Of a stretch of 64,000 bases of DNA, positions 43,284-52,816 are shown piece after piece. The notes beneath the pieces were generated by a model that was not told the DNA's origin, ran no database searches, and saw only the letters and a list, made by a program, of their open reading frames with translations. The stretch lies in assembly GCA_019420275.1 (NCBI GenBank), contig JAHZHN010000005.1, positions 85,710 through 149,709 on the forward strand, given 5' to 3'. Every line of letters begins with the position of its first letter. The first letter of the stretch is position 1. The DNA is from Clostridiales bacterium. Lineage in GTDB: Bacteria; Bacillota; Clostridia; Lachnospirales; Lachnospiraceae. The position numbers and the translations under genes are program-made.

Positions 43284-43991
43284 ATGAGAAGATATGTAGC
43301 GTTTGACCTGGAGACGACTGGTTTGTCGCCTGAAAGCGATCAGATGATCGAAATTGGTGCCGTCAAGATCCAGGATGAAAAAATCATAGGAAAATATAAC
43401 TGCATCATACGTCCGGAGATTCCGGTCAGTGATTTTATTATTGAATTGACCGGCATCACAAGACAGATGCTCCAAAACGGGATACCGCTGAGAAAGGGAG
43501 TGGAAGAATTTCTTGCGTTCAGTGAAGGGTTTCCGGTTCTGGGACATAATCTTATGTTTGACTACAGCTTTATGAAAACGGCAGCGAATGCCTGCAAGAA
43601 ATCTTTTGAAAGAGATGGAGTGGATACACTGGCGGCAGCCAGAAAGCTGCTGCGCGGGCTGGAAAACAAAAAACTTGAGACGCTGTGTGCGCACTATCAT
43701 TATGTGAATAAATCTGCTCACAGAGCCTATGATGACGCCCTTGCAACGGCGGTGGTCTTTGAACAAATGAAAAAAGAATTCCCTCAGGAGAAAGAAGCGT
43801 TTTGTCCAAGACAGCTTCAGTACCGGGTACGGAAGCAGCGTCCAATGACGGAAAAACAGAAACGATACTTGAAGGAACTGTTGAAATATCATACAATAGA
43901 GGATAACGTCAATATGGACCAGATGTCTCAGAGTGAGGCATCTAGGGAGATTGACCGCATAATTTCAAAATATGGAGTGATGAGAAAATGA
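43284..43991 (+). CDS. DnaQ-like 3'-5' exonuclease (DEDDh)
   Basis: ATG 43284 after GAGGTG is chosen over the frame that opens inside nth; 235 residues. Exo I VAFDLETTGLSPESDQMIEIGAV, Exo II LGHNLMFDYSFM and Exo III AHRAYDDALAT supply the D-E-D-D-h metal ligands. The C-terminal 60 residues (RPMTEKQKRYLKELLKYH to ISKYGVM) resemble the helical tail seen in other Firmicute exonuclease paralogs. It may proofread or trim DNA ends in repair. It is coupled to the following tiny ORF by an ATGA overlap. Confidence 0.9.
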   Translation: MRRYVAFDLETTGLSPESDQMIEIGAVKIQDEKIIGKYNCIIRPEIPVSDFIIELTGITRQMLQNGIPLRKGVEEFLAFSEGFPVLGHNLMFDYSFMKTAANACKKSFERDGVDTLAAARKLLRGLENKKLETLCAHYHYVNKSAHRAYDDALATAVVFEQMKKEFPQEKEAFCPRQLQYRVRKQRPMTEKQKRYLKELLKYHTIEDNVNMDQMSQSEASREIDRIISKYGVMRK

Positions 43992-44077
43992 AGAAACGGC
44001 GGATTGCAGCGATGATAATAGCGCTGCTGCTTGTGATTATCATGGTTGTTACCATGGTAGCAGGATATGTAATGTAA
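43988..44077 (+). CDS. 29-residue single-helix membrane peptide
   Basis: ATG overlaps the exonuclease stop (ATGA) and encodes MKKRRIAAMIIALLLVIIMV followed by nine more residues: a basic start and one hydrophobic helix filling almost the whole peptide. Similar tiny KKRR-plus-helix peptides (DUF4044-like) are found in Firmicutes. The tight coupling supports real translation. Function is unknown. Confidence 0.55.
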   Translation: MKKRRIAAMIIALLLVIIMVVTMVAGYVM

Positions 44078-44118
44078 ATAAGTTAGAGTAATATAAGCAG
44101 GAAATGAAGGAAAAAAAC

Positions 44119-45633
44119 ATGAAGAAAAAAATTGGAATTGCAGCAGGTATCGTGCTTGTTCTGGCTCTTTTAGCTGCAGGGGTCTTTATGTATTTAAACA
44201 GTGCGATAAACGGAAAACTGACAGAAGGCAGGATTTTAGACGGCGTAGAGTGCGACGGTCTGGAACTTGGAGGTATGACGAAAGACGAGGCGGAGGAAGC
44301 GCTGGAAGAACATATTTCCGAGCTGCACAAAGAAAATATGACATTTACCGTAGACGATGAAAAGGTGGAAGTATCACTGGAAACTTTGGGAGCGGCTCCA
44401 AATGCGAAAAAAACTGCCAAAGAAGCTTATGACATCGGACGGACTGGAAATATTTTTACAAGATATTCCGATGTGAACAAAGAAAAACACGAGGTGGCGA
44501 TCTACCGCACATATGACGAATCTATTTTTAAGAAACAGATGAAGAAGGCAACGGCGGATATCATTACCACTCCGAAAAATGCCACTGTGAAACGAGAAAA
44601 TGGAGAGTTTGTTGTAACGAAGGAAAAATCAGGATATACATTGAATATTGATGACTCATTTGCCAATTTCAAAAAAGCAGTGGATGCCGGCAAAACAAAA
44701 TGTGAGCTGGCAGTCACGAAGAAAAAGGCAGAGTACACTACAGATGATGTGAAGAAAATCAAAGATGTCATGGGAACCTATACAACTAATTACAGCTCAT
44801 CTGCCTATGGACGTAAGGTAAATGTGGCAAACGGAGCAAAGAAAATCAATGGAACGGTCATCTATCCGGGAGAGACATTTTCTGTATATGAACAGGTATC
44901 ACCATTTACAAAAGAAAATGGATATGAGCTGGCGGGCTCTTATGAAAACGGACAGACCGTTCAGACTTATGGCGGAGGAATCTGTCAGGTATCTACCACT
45001 TTATACAATGCAATTATTCGTGCGGAACTGAAAGTGACGGAACGTCATCCTCATTCCATGACGGTGGCATATGTCCCAAGATCCGCAGATGCGGCAATTG
45101 CGGGAACATATAAAGACCTGAAATTTAAAAATCAGAATGATTTCCCAATTTATATTGAAGGAACTGCCAATGGATCAACGATTACATTTACTGTATATGG
45201 CGTGAAAGAAGACCCGGATCGGACGGTAGAGTTTGAGTCTGAGACGACGTCTGTCAAACAAAGCACCGGAGAAAAGACGATCAAAGATCCAACGCTGGCA
45301 GAAGGAACTAAAATTCTGGAACAGTCTGGACACACTGGTTACACAGCAAGACTTTGGAAGATTGTTAAGGTGAATGGAAAAGAGGTAGAAAGGACTGTCT
45401 TCAACAATTCTACCTATATGGCAACATCACCGACCTACCGGGTAGGAACAAAGAAACAGGAAGCAACGACTGCTAAAAAAGAAGACAAAGATAAGACCAC
45501 TACTGCGACGACGGCGAAAAATGCAAAGACCACACAGAAGACAACAACAGAGAAGAAGACGGCACAGACAACGACCGCCGCGCCGAAGACAACAGCGAAA
45601 ACATCAAAAGATACACAAGGAACGAATCAATAG
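44119..45633 (+). CDS. VanW-family cell-surface protein
   Basis: ATG 44119, 7 bases after AAGGA, is preferred to 44104; 504 residues. A signal-anchor helix comes first (about residues 3-22), then a PG_binding_4-like repeat region (about 30-195), the VanW domain (about 210-340: GTVIYPGETFSVYEQVSPF, TYGGGICQVSTTLYNAI, ERHPHSM) and a G5-like module (about 370-440). It ends in about 65 residues of Thr/Lys-rich low-complexity sequence. The GGGICQ-x-S-T-x-Y core holds the conserved Cys and is similar to that of surface proteins of the family. VanW occurs with peptidoglycan-acting domains, but its reaction is unknown. The tail may thread the wall or be a glycosylation site. Confidence 0.9.
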   Translation: MKKKIGIAAGIVLVLALLAAGVFMYLNSAINGKLTEGRILDGVECDGLELGGMTKDEAEEALEEHISELHKENMTFTVDDEKVEVSLETLGAAPNAKKTAKEAYDIGRTGNIFTRYSDVNKEKHEVAIYRTYDESIFKKQMKKATADIITTPKNATVKRENGEFVVTKEKSGYTLNIDDSFANFKKAVDAGKTKCELAVTKKKAEYTTDDVKKIKDVMGTYTTNYSSSAYGRKVNVANGAKKINGTVIYPGETFSVYEQVSPFTKENGYELAGSYENGQTVQTYGGGICQVSTTLYNAIIRAELKVTERHPHSMTVAYVPRSADAAIAGTYKDLKFKNQNDFPIYIEGTANGSTITFTVYGVKEDPDRTVEFESETTSVKQSTGEKTIKDPTLAEGTKILEQSGHTGYTARLWKIVKVNGKEVERTVFNNSTYMATSPTYRVGTKKQEATTAKKEDKDKTTTATTAKNAKTTQKTTTEKKTAQTTTAAPKTTAKTSKDTQGTNQ

Positions 45634-45669
45634 TCACAGGAACAGATCCTGAAAAAGGTAAGGAATGAT

Positions 45670-46656
45670 ATGAAACTAGGAAGGTTACCGGAATCCATGC
45701 TCTGCAATATGGCAGGGAAAGGACTGCATCTGGCAAAGGAAGTGAAAGAACTGCCGGATGGTTTTGGAATTGGGAAGAGCTGTACGGCCCTGAAAGCAGA
45801 ACAGGATGAGACGTTTGTCATAACACATGATTTTATTCAGGAGATTCCCGAGAGCCATATGGGGGAACTTGCGGTATATGCATCCGCAGATCATGTGGCT
45901 GCAGAGGGAGGAAAACCGATAGGGATTATGATGACGGCACTGTTTCCGGCGAATACAAAAAAGCATCAGATTGAGCAGGTAATCCGACAGATCCATGGAA
46001 CATGCGCCAGTTTGTCCATGGGAATCATAGAAGGACATACAGAGGTGACAGAAGCGGTGAATCAGCCGCTTCTGTCTGTTCATGGAGTTGGCAGAATGCT
46101 GCCGCAGCATCGAAGACCTGGAAAAGCAAAGCCAGGCCAGGAATTGATCGTAACCCGATCTGTTGGACTTGCGGGAGCAGGAATGATCGCAGATCTTAAG
46201 AAAGAAAATCTGATTCAGAGATTTCCATCCCTGTTTTTAAAGGAGGCACAATCATGCTTTGGACAGCTTTCAATCCAAAAAGAAGCCAAGATCCTAAGTG
46301 AGTCTGATACCTTCAGAATGGCATTAGGGGAATTGGGAATTTATGGCGCCCTTTGGGAGATTGCAGAAAAATCTGGGGTTGGCCTGGAGGTGGAAATTGA
46401 AAAAATTCCAATAAAACAGCACACGATTGAAATCTGCGAACATTTTGATTTAAATCCTTATCAGCTAATGTCGACTGGAGCCATGCTGATTGCATCGGAT
46501 CAGGGGCAGGAGCTGGTAAGAATACTGCAAACAAATGGAATTCAGGCAGCAGTCATTGGACGGACAACAAATTCCAAAGAAAAATTGATCTACCGGCAGG
46601 GAAAAGCAGCAAATTTGGAAATTACGAAGAAAGATGAATTCCATAAGATAAAATAA
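45670..46656 (+). CDS. AIR synthase-related (HypE/ThiL-like) ATP-binding protein
   Basis: 328 residues from ATG 45670. The two-domain PurM/HypE/SelD layout is seen: the N-terminal half with VYASADHVAAEGGKPIGIMM (metal/ATP-binding DxxA motif variant), the central GVGRML and RSVGLAGAGMIADL (Gly-rich loop), and the C-terminal half with GELGIYGALWEIAEKSGVG and MSTGAMLIAS. This resembles stand-alone HypE-like proteins common in Clostridia that are not part of hydrogenase operons. No hyp genes are nearby. The substrate is unknown. It precedes the Lrp regulator by 25 bp. Confidence 0.82.
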   Translation: MKLGRLPESMLCNMAGKGLHLAKEVKELPDGFGIGKSCTALKAEQDETFVITHDFIQEIPESHMGELAVYASADHVAAEGGKPIGIMMTALFPANTKKHQIEQVIRQIHGTCASLSMGIIEGHTEVTEAVNQPLLSVHGVGRMLPQHRRPGKAKPGQELIVTRSVGLAGAGMIADLKKENLIQRFPSLFLKEAQSCFGQLSIQKEAKILSESDTFRMALGELGIYGALWEIAEKSGVGLEVEIEKIPIKQHTIEICEHFDLNPYQLMSTGAMLIASDQGQELVRILQTNGIQAAVIGRTTNSKEKLIYRQGKAANLEITKKDEFHKIK

Positions 46657-46681
46657 AACAAAAAAGAATGGAGGATGAGGC

Positions 46682-47176
46682 ATGAATACGGAATTAAGAG
46701 AACTGATTTTAAAGCTGATTGAGAAAAACAGCCGCCTGGAGGTTCATGATCTGGCGGTAATGCTGGACGTGCAGGAAACGGAAGTGGCCAATGAGATTGC
46801 GGAAATGGAAAAAGAACACATTATCTGCGGATATCATACGGTGATCAATTGGGACAACACCAGCAAAGATCAGCTGACTGCCATGATCGAGGTAAAAGTG
46901 ACTCCTCAGAGTGGTCAGGGATTTGATAAGATTGCAGAACGCATCTATAATTTCCCAGAAGTAAAAGCAGTCTATCTGATGTCCGGAGCTTATGACTTTA
47001 TGGTCATGCTGGAAGGAAAGACAATGAAAGAGATTTCCCTGTTTACATCTTCCAAGTTGGCACCGCTGGAATCTGTAGTCAGCACAGTAACGCATTTTGT
47101 CTTGAAAAAATACAAAGACCACGGAACAATATTGGAAGCAAAAAAAATGGATGAGAGACAGGCGGTGACTCCATAA
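46682..47176 (+). CDS. Lrp/AsnC-family regulator
   Basis: 164 residues. The N-terminal helix-turn-helix (LILKLIEKNSRLEVHDLAVMLDVQETEVANEI) is followed by an AsnC/Lrp (RAM) ligand domain (QLTAMIEVKVTP, KAVYLMSGAYDFMVMLEG). Its stop overlaps the next start by one base (TAATG), so it is coupled to the aminotransferase. Members of this pair type usually sense amino acids and control the partner enzyme. Confidence 0.93.
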   Translation: MNTELRELILKLIEKNSRLEVHDLAVMLDVQETEVANEIAEMEKEHIICGYHTVINWDNTSKDQLTAMIEVKVTPQSGQGFDKIAERIYNFPEVKAVYLMSGAYDFMVMLEGKTMKEISLFTSSKLAPLESVVSTVTHFVLKKYKDHGTILEAKKMDERQAVTP

Positions 47177-48342
47177 TGATGAGAAATTTTTTATCTGAGA
47201 AAGTAACCGCTCTGGAACCGTCAGGTATCCGTAAGTTTTTCGATATTGTAAGTGAGATGCCGGATGCGATTTCTCTGGGTGTAGGAGAACCAGATTTTGA
47301 TACGCCATGGAGGGTTCGTGAAGCCGGAATTACATCTCTGGAAAAGGGAAAAACCTTTTATACCTCTAATGCGGGACTAAAGGAACTGCGCTATGAAATC
47401 AGCCAGTATCTGGAGAGAAAATATCAGCTGGTCTACCATCCGGATCATGAGATTCTGGTGACAGTGGGAGGAAGCGAAGGAATCGATGTCGCCATGCGTT
47501 CTATCCTGAATCCAGGAGATGAAGTTATCGTGGCACAGCCGTGTTTTGTTTCTTACCTGCCGTGCGTTATCATGGCCGGCGGCATACCGGTCGTTGTGAA
47601 CCTGAAGGAAGAAAATAAATTTAAATTAAAGAAAGAACAGCTGGAAGAAAAATTAACTGATAAAACAAAGGCGATTTTTATTTCATATCCGAACAACCCC
47701 ACAGGTGCAGTCATGACAAAAGAAGATCTGGAACCAATCGCAGAATTTGCTGAGGAGCACGATCTGCTGGTGATTTCAGATGAAATCTATTCTGAATTGA
47801 CTTATGGGAGAAAGCATGTCAGTATTGGATCGCTTCCGGGCATGAAGGACCGTACACTGATCATCAACGGGTTTTCTAAGGCATTTGCCATGACCGGATG
47901 GCGTCTGGGTTATGTGGCCGGACCGAGAGTGATTATGGAACAGATGACCAAAGTACACCAGTTCTGCATCATGGCGGCTCCAACGACAAGTCAGTACGCG
48001 GCAATTGAAGCTATGAGCTCCTGCGATGAAGAAGTAGAAGAAATGCGCACAGCGTATAATCAAAGAAGAAGATATCTGGTACACGCCTTTAAAGAAATGG
48101 GTCTGGAATGTTTTGAGCCGGAAGGAGCTTTTTATATTTTCCCTTCTATTAAAAAATTTGGCATGTCCTCAGAAGAATTCGCGACAAGACTGCTGAATGA
48201 AGAGAAAATCGCGATTGTTCCGGGATCTGCATTTGGAGAATGCGGGGAAGGATATCTGAGGGTTTCTTATGCATATTCAATTGAGGAACTGAAAGAGGCT
48301 CTGGAACGACTGAAAAGATTTATCAGTAGATTGGAGAAATAA
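47176..48342 (+). CDS. PLP-dependent aminotransferase, class I/II
   Basis: 388 residues. Fold type I landmarks: ISLGVGEPDFDTP, FYTSNAGLKELR, VTVGGSEGIDVAMR, SYPNNPTGAVM, LVISDEIYSELTY, the PLP lysine in NGFSKAFAMTGWRLGY and the terminal Arg in GEGYLRVSYA. It belongs to the AspC/PatA subgroup acting on aspartate, aromatic or branched substrates; specificity is not readable. It is co-transcribed with the Lrp-type regulator and trmL. Confidence 0.94.
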   Translation: MMRNFLSEKVTALEPSGIRKFFDIVSEMPDAISLGVGEPDFDTPWRVREAGITSLEKGKTFYTSNAGLKELRYEISQYLERKYQLVYHPDHEILVTVGGSEGIDVAMRSILNPGDEVIVAQPCFVSYLPCVIMAGGIPVVVNLKEENKFKLKKEQLEEKLTDKTKAIFISYPNNPTGAVMTKEDLEPIAEFAEEHDLLVISDEIYSELTYGRKHVSIGSLPGMKDRTLIINGFSKAFAMTGWRLGYVAGPRVIMEQMTKVHQFCIMAAPTTSQYAAIEAMSSCDEEVEEMRTAYNQRRRYLVHAFKEMGLECFEPEGAFYIFPSIKKFGMSSEEFATRLLNEEKIAIVPGSAFGECGEGYLRVSYAYSIEELKEALERLKRFISRLEK

Positions 48343-48840
48343 ATGCTGCACATTGTATTGCATGAGCCGGAGATGCCGGCGAACACCGGAAATATTGGAA
48401 GGACATGCGTAGCCTGCGGAGCAGTGCTGCACTTGATTGAGCCTTTGGGATTCCGGCTGAATGAGAAAATGATAAAACGCGCGGGATTAGATTACTGGGA
48501 ACATCTGGATGTGCGTACCTATCTGAATTTTGAGGACTTTCTGGAGAAAAATCAAAATCCTAAAATCTACATGGCAACAACCAAAGCGAGGCATATGTAT
48601 TCAGAGCCTGCCTACGAAGAAGAGGAAGATGTATATGTAATGTTCGGAAAGGAAAGCGCGGGAATCCCGGAAGAAATACTCCTGGATTATGAAGAAACCT
48701 GTATTCGTATACCGATGCTTCCGAAAATACGGTCATTAAATTTATCAAACTCGGTGGCCATTGTAGCGTATGAAGTATTAAGACACCAGGGATTCAAAGA
48801 ATTCCAAACAAAAGGACAACTGCATAAATATCATTGGTAG
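48343..48840 (+). CDS. trmL: tRNA (cytidine(34)-2'-O)-methyltransferase TrmL
   Basis: 165 residues directly after the aminotransferase stop. SPOUT motifs: HEPEMPANTGNIGRTCVACGA (motif 1), MFGKESAGIPEE (motif 2) and IPMLPKIRSLNLSNSVAIV (motif 3, knot). TrmL methylates the ribose of the wobble base in tRNA-Leu. The length is that of the single-domain TrmL. It ends the unit before the structured element at 48893. Confidence 0.95.
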   Translation: MLHIVLHEPEMPANTGNIGRTCVACGAVLHLIEPLGFRLNEKMIKRAGLDYWEHLDVRTYLNFEDFLEKNQNPKIYMATTKARHMYSEPAYEEEEDVYVMFGKESAGIPEEILLDYEETCIRIPMLPKIRSLNLSNSVAIVAYEVLRHQGFKEFQTKGQLHKYHW

Positions 48841-48844
48841 AGTG

Positions 48845-48968
48845 AAAACCCTCCCAAAGCAACGGTGTAATTGTGGGAAAAAGGAAAAAAGACAACAAAA
48901 CCCTCCCGCAGGCAAACCATCTGCAGGCCCAAAGGGCCGAAGCCGTTGACAAGGGAGGGTTTTGTTGG
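48845..48968 (+). ncRNA. Structured intergenic element with mutually exclusive pairing arms
   Basis: CAACAAAACCCTCCC (48893-48907) pairs perfectly with GGGAGGGTTTTGTTG (48953-48967), a 15-bp stem enclosing GCAG/CTGC (48908-48911 with 48921-48924) and GGCCC/GGGCC (48926-48930 with 48934-48938). A second copy of AAAACCCTCCC at 48845-48855 could pair with the same 3' arm instead. It may simply be the trmL terminator, an attenuator for proS, or a small mobile palindrome. No T-box consensus is seen. Confidence 0.6.
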
Positions 48969-49066
48969 ATATAGCTTGAAATATTCCCAATTTTACAGTA
49001 ATATTAAAAATAGTATGGCTGTACAGGATGCAGTCCATGAAAGATAGAAAAAGGAGAATAGTTTTC

Positions 49067-50506
49067 ATGGCAAAAGAGAAGAAATTAGTTGAAGCGATTA
49101 CTGCGATGGAAGACGATTTTGCCCAGTGGTATACGGATGTCGTCAAGAAAGCAGAATTAGTTGAATATTCCAGCGTGAGAGGATGTATGATCCTGCGCCC
49201 CAACGGGTATGCCATCTGGGAAAACATCCAGAAAGTGCTGGATGCCAAGTTTAAAGAAACAGGCGTAGAGAATGTAGCAATGCCAATGTTCATTCCGGAA
49301 AGCCTTTTACAAAAAGAAAAAGATCATGTAGAGGGATTTGCTCCAGAGGTTGCATGGGTAACACATGGAGGAAACAAAAAGCTTCAGGAACGCCTTTGTG
49401 TAAGGCCGACTTCCGAGACGCTGTTTTGTGATTTCTATTCCAGGATCATCCATTCTCACAGAGATCTTCCGAAATTATACAATCAATGGGTATCTGTCTG
49501 CAGATGGGAAAAGACTACAAGACCATTTTTGCGCACATCTGAGTTTTACTGGCAGGAAGGGCATACAGCCCATGCTACAGAAGAAGAAGCAGAAGAGCGT
49601 ACAATCCAGATGCTGAACATTTACGCAGATTTCTGCGCGGAATATCTGGCCATTCCGGTGATCAAAGGTCAGAAGACAGACAAAGAGAAATTTGCCGGAG
49701 CGAATTCCACTTATACGATCGAAGCGCTGATGCATGACGGAAAAGCACTTCAGTCTGGTACCAGCCACAATTTTGGAGATGGATTTGCTAAGGCATTTGA
49801 TATTCAATATACAGATAAAGACAACAAACTGCAGTATGTACATCAGACATCCTGGGGAATGTCCACAAGAATCATCGGAGCGATCATCATGGTGCATGGA
49901 GATGATTCCGGACTGGTGCTTCCGCCGAAGATTGCTCCGGTACAGACGATGATCATCCCGATCATGCAGAAGAAGGCCGGGGTTCTTGAAAAGGCAGAAG
50001 AGATTCGTCAGAAGCTGGCAGAAGCAGGATTTAAAGTGAAAGTGGATGATTCTGACAAGAGTCCTGGATGGAAGTTCAGTGAACAGGAAGTTCAGGGAAT
50101 CCCGACCAGAGTTGAGATCGGACCGAAAGATATTGAGAAGAATCAGGCTGTGATCGTCCGCAGGGACACAAGAGAAAAAACAATAGTTTCTCTGGACGAG
50201 CTGGAAACGAAACTTGCAGAAGTGCTGGATCAGATGCAGAAGGATATGTTTGAGAGAGCGAAGAAACATCTGAAAGAGCATATTGTAGAAGCAACTACAT
50301 GGGATGAATTCAAAGAGCACATTGAGAAGCAGGATGGATTTGTAAAAGCTATGTGGTGCGGCGAGACAGAATGTGAGGAAGCAATCAAAGAAGAGACGAC
50401 AGCAACGACACGATGCATGCCATTCCATCAGGAACATATCAGTGATGTATGTGTTCATTGTGGAAAACCGGCGAAAAAATTAGTTTATTTTGGAAAAGCA
50501 TATTAG
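49067..50506 (+). CDS. proS: Prolyl-tRNA synthetase (short, archaeal/eukaryal type)
   Basis: ATG 49067 after AAAGGAG gives 479 residues. Class II motifs: the dimer motif 1 region near [13 protein letters not shown], motif 2 [25 protein letters not shown] and motif 3 [14 protein letters not shown], followed by the anticodon-binding domain ([11 protein letters not shown]) and a C-terminal zinc-binding-like domain ending in Tyr (KLVYFGKAY), typical of the short ProS group that lacks the bacterial INS editing domain. It charges tRNA-Pro. Errors with alanine must be corrected in trans, if at all. Confidence 0.96.
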   Translation: MAKEKKLVEAITAMEDDFAQWYTDVVKKAELVEYSSVRGCMILRPNGYAIWENIQKVLDAKFKETGVENVAMPMFIPESLLQKEKDHVEGFAPEVAWVTHGGNKKLQERLCVRPTSETLFCDFYSRIIHSHRDLPKLYNQWVSVCRWEKTTRPFLRTSEFYWQEGHTAHATEEEAEERTIQMLNIYADFCAEYLAIPVIKGQKTDKEKFAGANSTYTIEALMHDGKALQSGTSHNFGDGFAKAFDIQYTDKDNKLQYVHQTSWGMSTRIIGAIIMVHGDDSGLVLPPKIAPVQTMIIPIMQKKAGVLEKAEEIRQKLAEAGFKVKVDDSDKSPGWKFSEQEVQGIPTRVEIGPKDIEKNQAVIVRRDTREKTIVSLDELETKLAEVLDQMQKDMFERAKKHLKEHIVEATTWDEFKEHIEKQDGFVKAMWCGETECEEAIKEETTATTRCMPFHQEHISDVCVHCGKPAKKLVYFGKAY

Positions 50507-50516
50507 ACGGAAGCAC

Positions 50517-50544
50517 CGGCACTTTCAATGATTTGAAAGTGCCG
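50517..50544 (+). terminator. Hairpin after proS
   Basis: CGGCACTTTCAA (50517-50528) pairs perfectly with TTGAAAGTGCCG (50533-50544) over TGAT. No T-run follows, so it may be a pause or stabilising hairpin with read-through into cca rather than a full terminator. Confidence 0.6.
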
Positions 50545-50580
50545 TCTTCGGTTAGAATCATAATAAAAAAGGAGCAGCCT

Positions 50581-51933
50581 ATGATGAAGATAAAAATGCC
50601 GGTCCAGGCACAAAAGATCATAAGACGGCTGGAACAAGCCGGCTATGAGGCCTATATTGTAGGCGGATGCGTCAGGGACTCCATTTTAGGGAAAAATCCG
50701 GCGGACTGGGATATTACGACTTCCGCATCTCCGATGGAGATCAAAGAATTGTTCTCCTATACGATAGATACAGGAATTGAGCATGGTACGGTTACGGTTA
50801 TGGCAGAACATCAGCCGTTTGAAGTTACCACATATCGTGTGGATGGAAAATATGAAGATCACCGCAGACCAAAAGAAGTGCATTTTACAAAATCTCTGGA
50901 AGAAGATCTGCTGCGCCGGGATTTTACGATCAATGCCATGGCATACAGCGATGCAAAAGGACTGGTAGATCTTTATGGCGGAAGAGAAGACCTGGAAAAG
51001 GGGATAATCCGCTGTGTAGGAAATGCGTCTGAGAGATTTGATGAGGATGCCCTGCGGATTTTAAGGGCTCTGCGGTTTCAGGCGCAGCTGGGATTCCAAA
51101 TTGAAGAAGAAACAAAGGCGGCGATCCGGAGGCAGGCCAGATTTCTAAGAGATATCAGTGCAGAACGGATTCGGGTAGAACTGGATAAACTTCTGGTATC
51201 GGATCATCCGGAAGTACTGGTGGACGCATATAAACTGGGAGTGACAGAGATTATCCTTCCGGAGTTTGATACGATGATGGAGACGCCTCAGAATAATCCT
51301 CATCATAAATACAGTGTAGGAATGCATACGATTGAGGGACTGAAGCATATTGAGCCGGATTCAGTTCTGCGGTGGACCATGCTTCTCCATGATGTAGGAA
51401 AACCGGAAGCGAGAGTGGAAGGGAAAGATAAAGATCATTTCAAAATGCATCCGGTAATTGGAGAGAAGATTGCGGAGAAAATCATCCGCAGGCTGAAATT
51501 TGATAATCAGACCTTAAAGCAGGTGAAGACTCTGGTGCTGTGGCATGACAGGAGATTTGCCGCACTGGAAGACGCCAGGCTTAAAACAGTTCGGCGATGG
51601 GTTTCTCAGATCGGACCAGATATGTTTGAAAAACTGATGAAGATCCAGGCAGCGGACATCGCGGCTCAGAGTGAGTATCACAGAGAAGAAAAAGAAGCAG
51701 TTCTGGCAGAGACAAAAGAACTATTTAGGCAGGTGTTAGAGGCACAGGATTGTCTGTCGGTCAAGGAACTGGCTGTTGGAGGCACAGATCTGATTGAGGC
51801 AGGAGTACCTCAGGGCAGAGAAGTAGGACAGATGCTGTCCTGGCTTCTGGATCAGGTGCTGGAGACGCCGGAACTGAATGAGAAGGAAGCCTTGATGCGG
51901 CTTGTAGAAGAAAAGAGGGAAAGGCAACAATGA
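50581..51933 (+). CDS. cca: CCA-adding tRNA nucleotidyltransferase
   Basis: ATG 50581 behind AAAAGGAGCAGCC; 450 residues. The class II Pol-beta nucleotidyltransferase head has GGCVRDSILGKNPADWDITT (G-G-x-V-R-D and the D-x-D metal pair), the RRDFTINAMAY motif C and ERFDEDALRILRALRF, then an HD domain (LLHDVGKPEA, LWHDRRF). It adds or repairs the 3' CCA end of tRNAs. It overlaps the next gene by 4 bases (ATGA). Confidence 0.95.
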   Translation: MMKIKMPVQAQKIIRRLEQAGYEAYIVGGCVRDSILGKNPADWDITTSASPMEIKELFSYTIDTGIEHGTVTVMAEHQPFEVTTYRVDGKYEDHRRPKEVHFTKSLEEDLLRRDFTINAMAYSDAKGLVDLYGGREDLEKGIIRCVGNASERFDEDALRILRALRFQAQLGFQIEEETKAAIRRQARFLRDISAERIRVELDKLLVSDHPEVLVDAYKLGVTEIILPEFDTMMETPQNNPHHKYSVGMHTIEGLKHIEPDSVLRWTMLLHDVGKPEARVEGKDKDHFKMHPVIGEKIAEKIIRRLKFDNQTLKQVKTLVLWHDRRFAALEDARLKTVRRWVSQIGPDMFEKLMKIQAADIAAQSEYHREEKEAVLAETKELFRQVLEAQDCLSVKELAVGGTDLIEAGVPQGREVGQMLSWLLDQVLETPELNEKEALMRLVEEKRERQQ

Positions 51934-52727
51934 AAAAAGCAGCGATTGCAATGATTCCGCTGTTATATACAGCAATGATGTGTCCTGGAAAGAAAAGGGA
52001 AGATTCCATTCTTAAAGTGAAGAATTTTGCTCACAGAGGATTTCATGGGGAACCGGGAATTCCGGAAAATTCTATGGCGGCCTTTCGAAGGGCAAAGAAG
52101 CTGGGATATGGGATCGAACTGGATGTACAGCTTACAAAAGATGATGTTCTCGTAGTGCATCATGATTATGACCTAAAGAGGACCTGCGGAGCGGAAAAAT
52201 ATATCAGAGATCTTACGTATGAAGAATTGTGCCGGTACCGGCTGATGGAAACAGAAGAAAAGATTCCAAGATTTGTGGATGTTTTGAGAGAAATCGATGG
52301 GAAGGTACCGCTGCTGATTGAATTGAAAATGGAGACTTTTCACACAAAACTCTGCCGTCTTGCGGCAGAAGCACTGGATTCTTATCATGGACTTTACTGT
52401 ATGGAAAGTTTTCATCCGTATGCTTTGTATTGGTTTAAAAAGCATCGGCCAAATGTAATTCGCGGACAGTTAAGTGACCAGTTCTTTAAAGAAAAAGAAT
52501 TTAAGAATATACCGGCGTATTTTGTTGTGAAGAATCTTTTGACCAATTTTGTAACGAAACCGGATTTTATTGCGTATCATTACAAATATAAAGATTGTCT
52601 TCCACTGAAAATCTGCCGGAAATTATACAGGATTCCAATTTATGGATGGACTTTTCGAAGCCAGGAAGCCTATGAAGAGAATCAAAAGTGTTTTCATGGA
52701 TTTATTTTTGAAAGATTTATGATATAA
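51930..52727 (+). CDS. Glycerophosphodiester phosphodiesterase family protein
   Basis: 265 residues in ATGA overlap with cca. A hydrophobic start (about residues 3-18) could be a weak signal anchor. GDPD motifs: FAHRGFHGEPGIPENSMAAF (catalytic His and Glu), IELDVQLTKDDVLVVHHDYDLKR (metal Glu/Asp and second His) and LIELK. The enzyme splits glycerophosphodiesters from phospholipid turnover to glycerol 3-phosphate and an alcohol. The C-terminal part is compact (YGWTFRSQEA), as in the short family members. Confidence 0.92.
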   Translation: MKKAAIAMIPLLYTAMMCPGKKREDSILKVKNFAHRGFHGEPGIPENSMAAFRRAKKLGYGIELDVQLTKDDVLVVHHDYDLKRTCGAEKYIRDLTYEELCRYRLMETEEKIPRFVDVLREIDGKVPLLIELKMETFHTKLCRLAAEALDSYHGLYCMESFHPYALYWFKKHRPNVIRGQLSDQFFKEKEFKNIPAYFVVKNLLTNFVTKPDFIAYHYKYKDCLPLKICRKLYRIPIYGWTFRSQEAYEENQKCFHGFIFERFMI

Positions 52728-52816
52728 TGTCCCTATGGCACGCCCGGCTCCATAGAAATCCGGGCGGGCACACGATAAACGAGAAAAACAGATCCACTTA
52801 AGGAGATGAGATAATC

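Noticed and set aside
44119..45633. VanW as evidence of a vancomycin-resistance cluster
   Set aside because: No vanHAX, vanR/S or D-Ala-D-Lac ligase is nearby; ddl at 52817 is an ordinary wall gene. VanW proteins are common in Clostridia outside resistance loci.
45460..45633. Thr/Lys-rich end of VanW as a frameshift or repeat expansion error
   Set aside because: The frame stays open to a proper stop and the codons are varied, so it is a real low-complexity tail rather than an assembly artefact.
48841..49066. T-box riboswitch before proS
   Set aside because: The region is structured, but there is no AGGGTGGNACCGCG antiterminator box or specifier stem with a proline codon that I can place.
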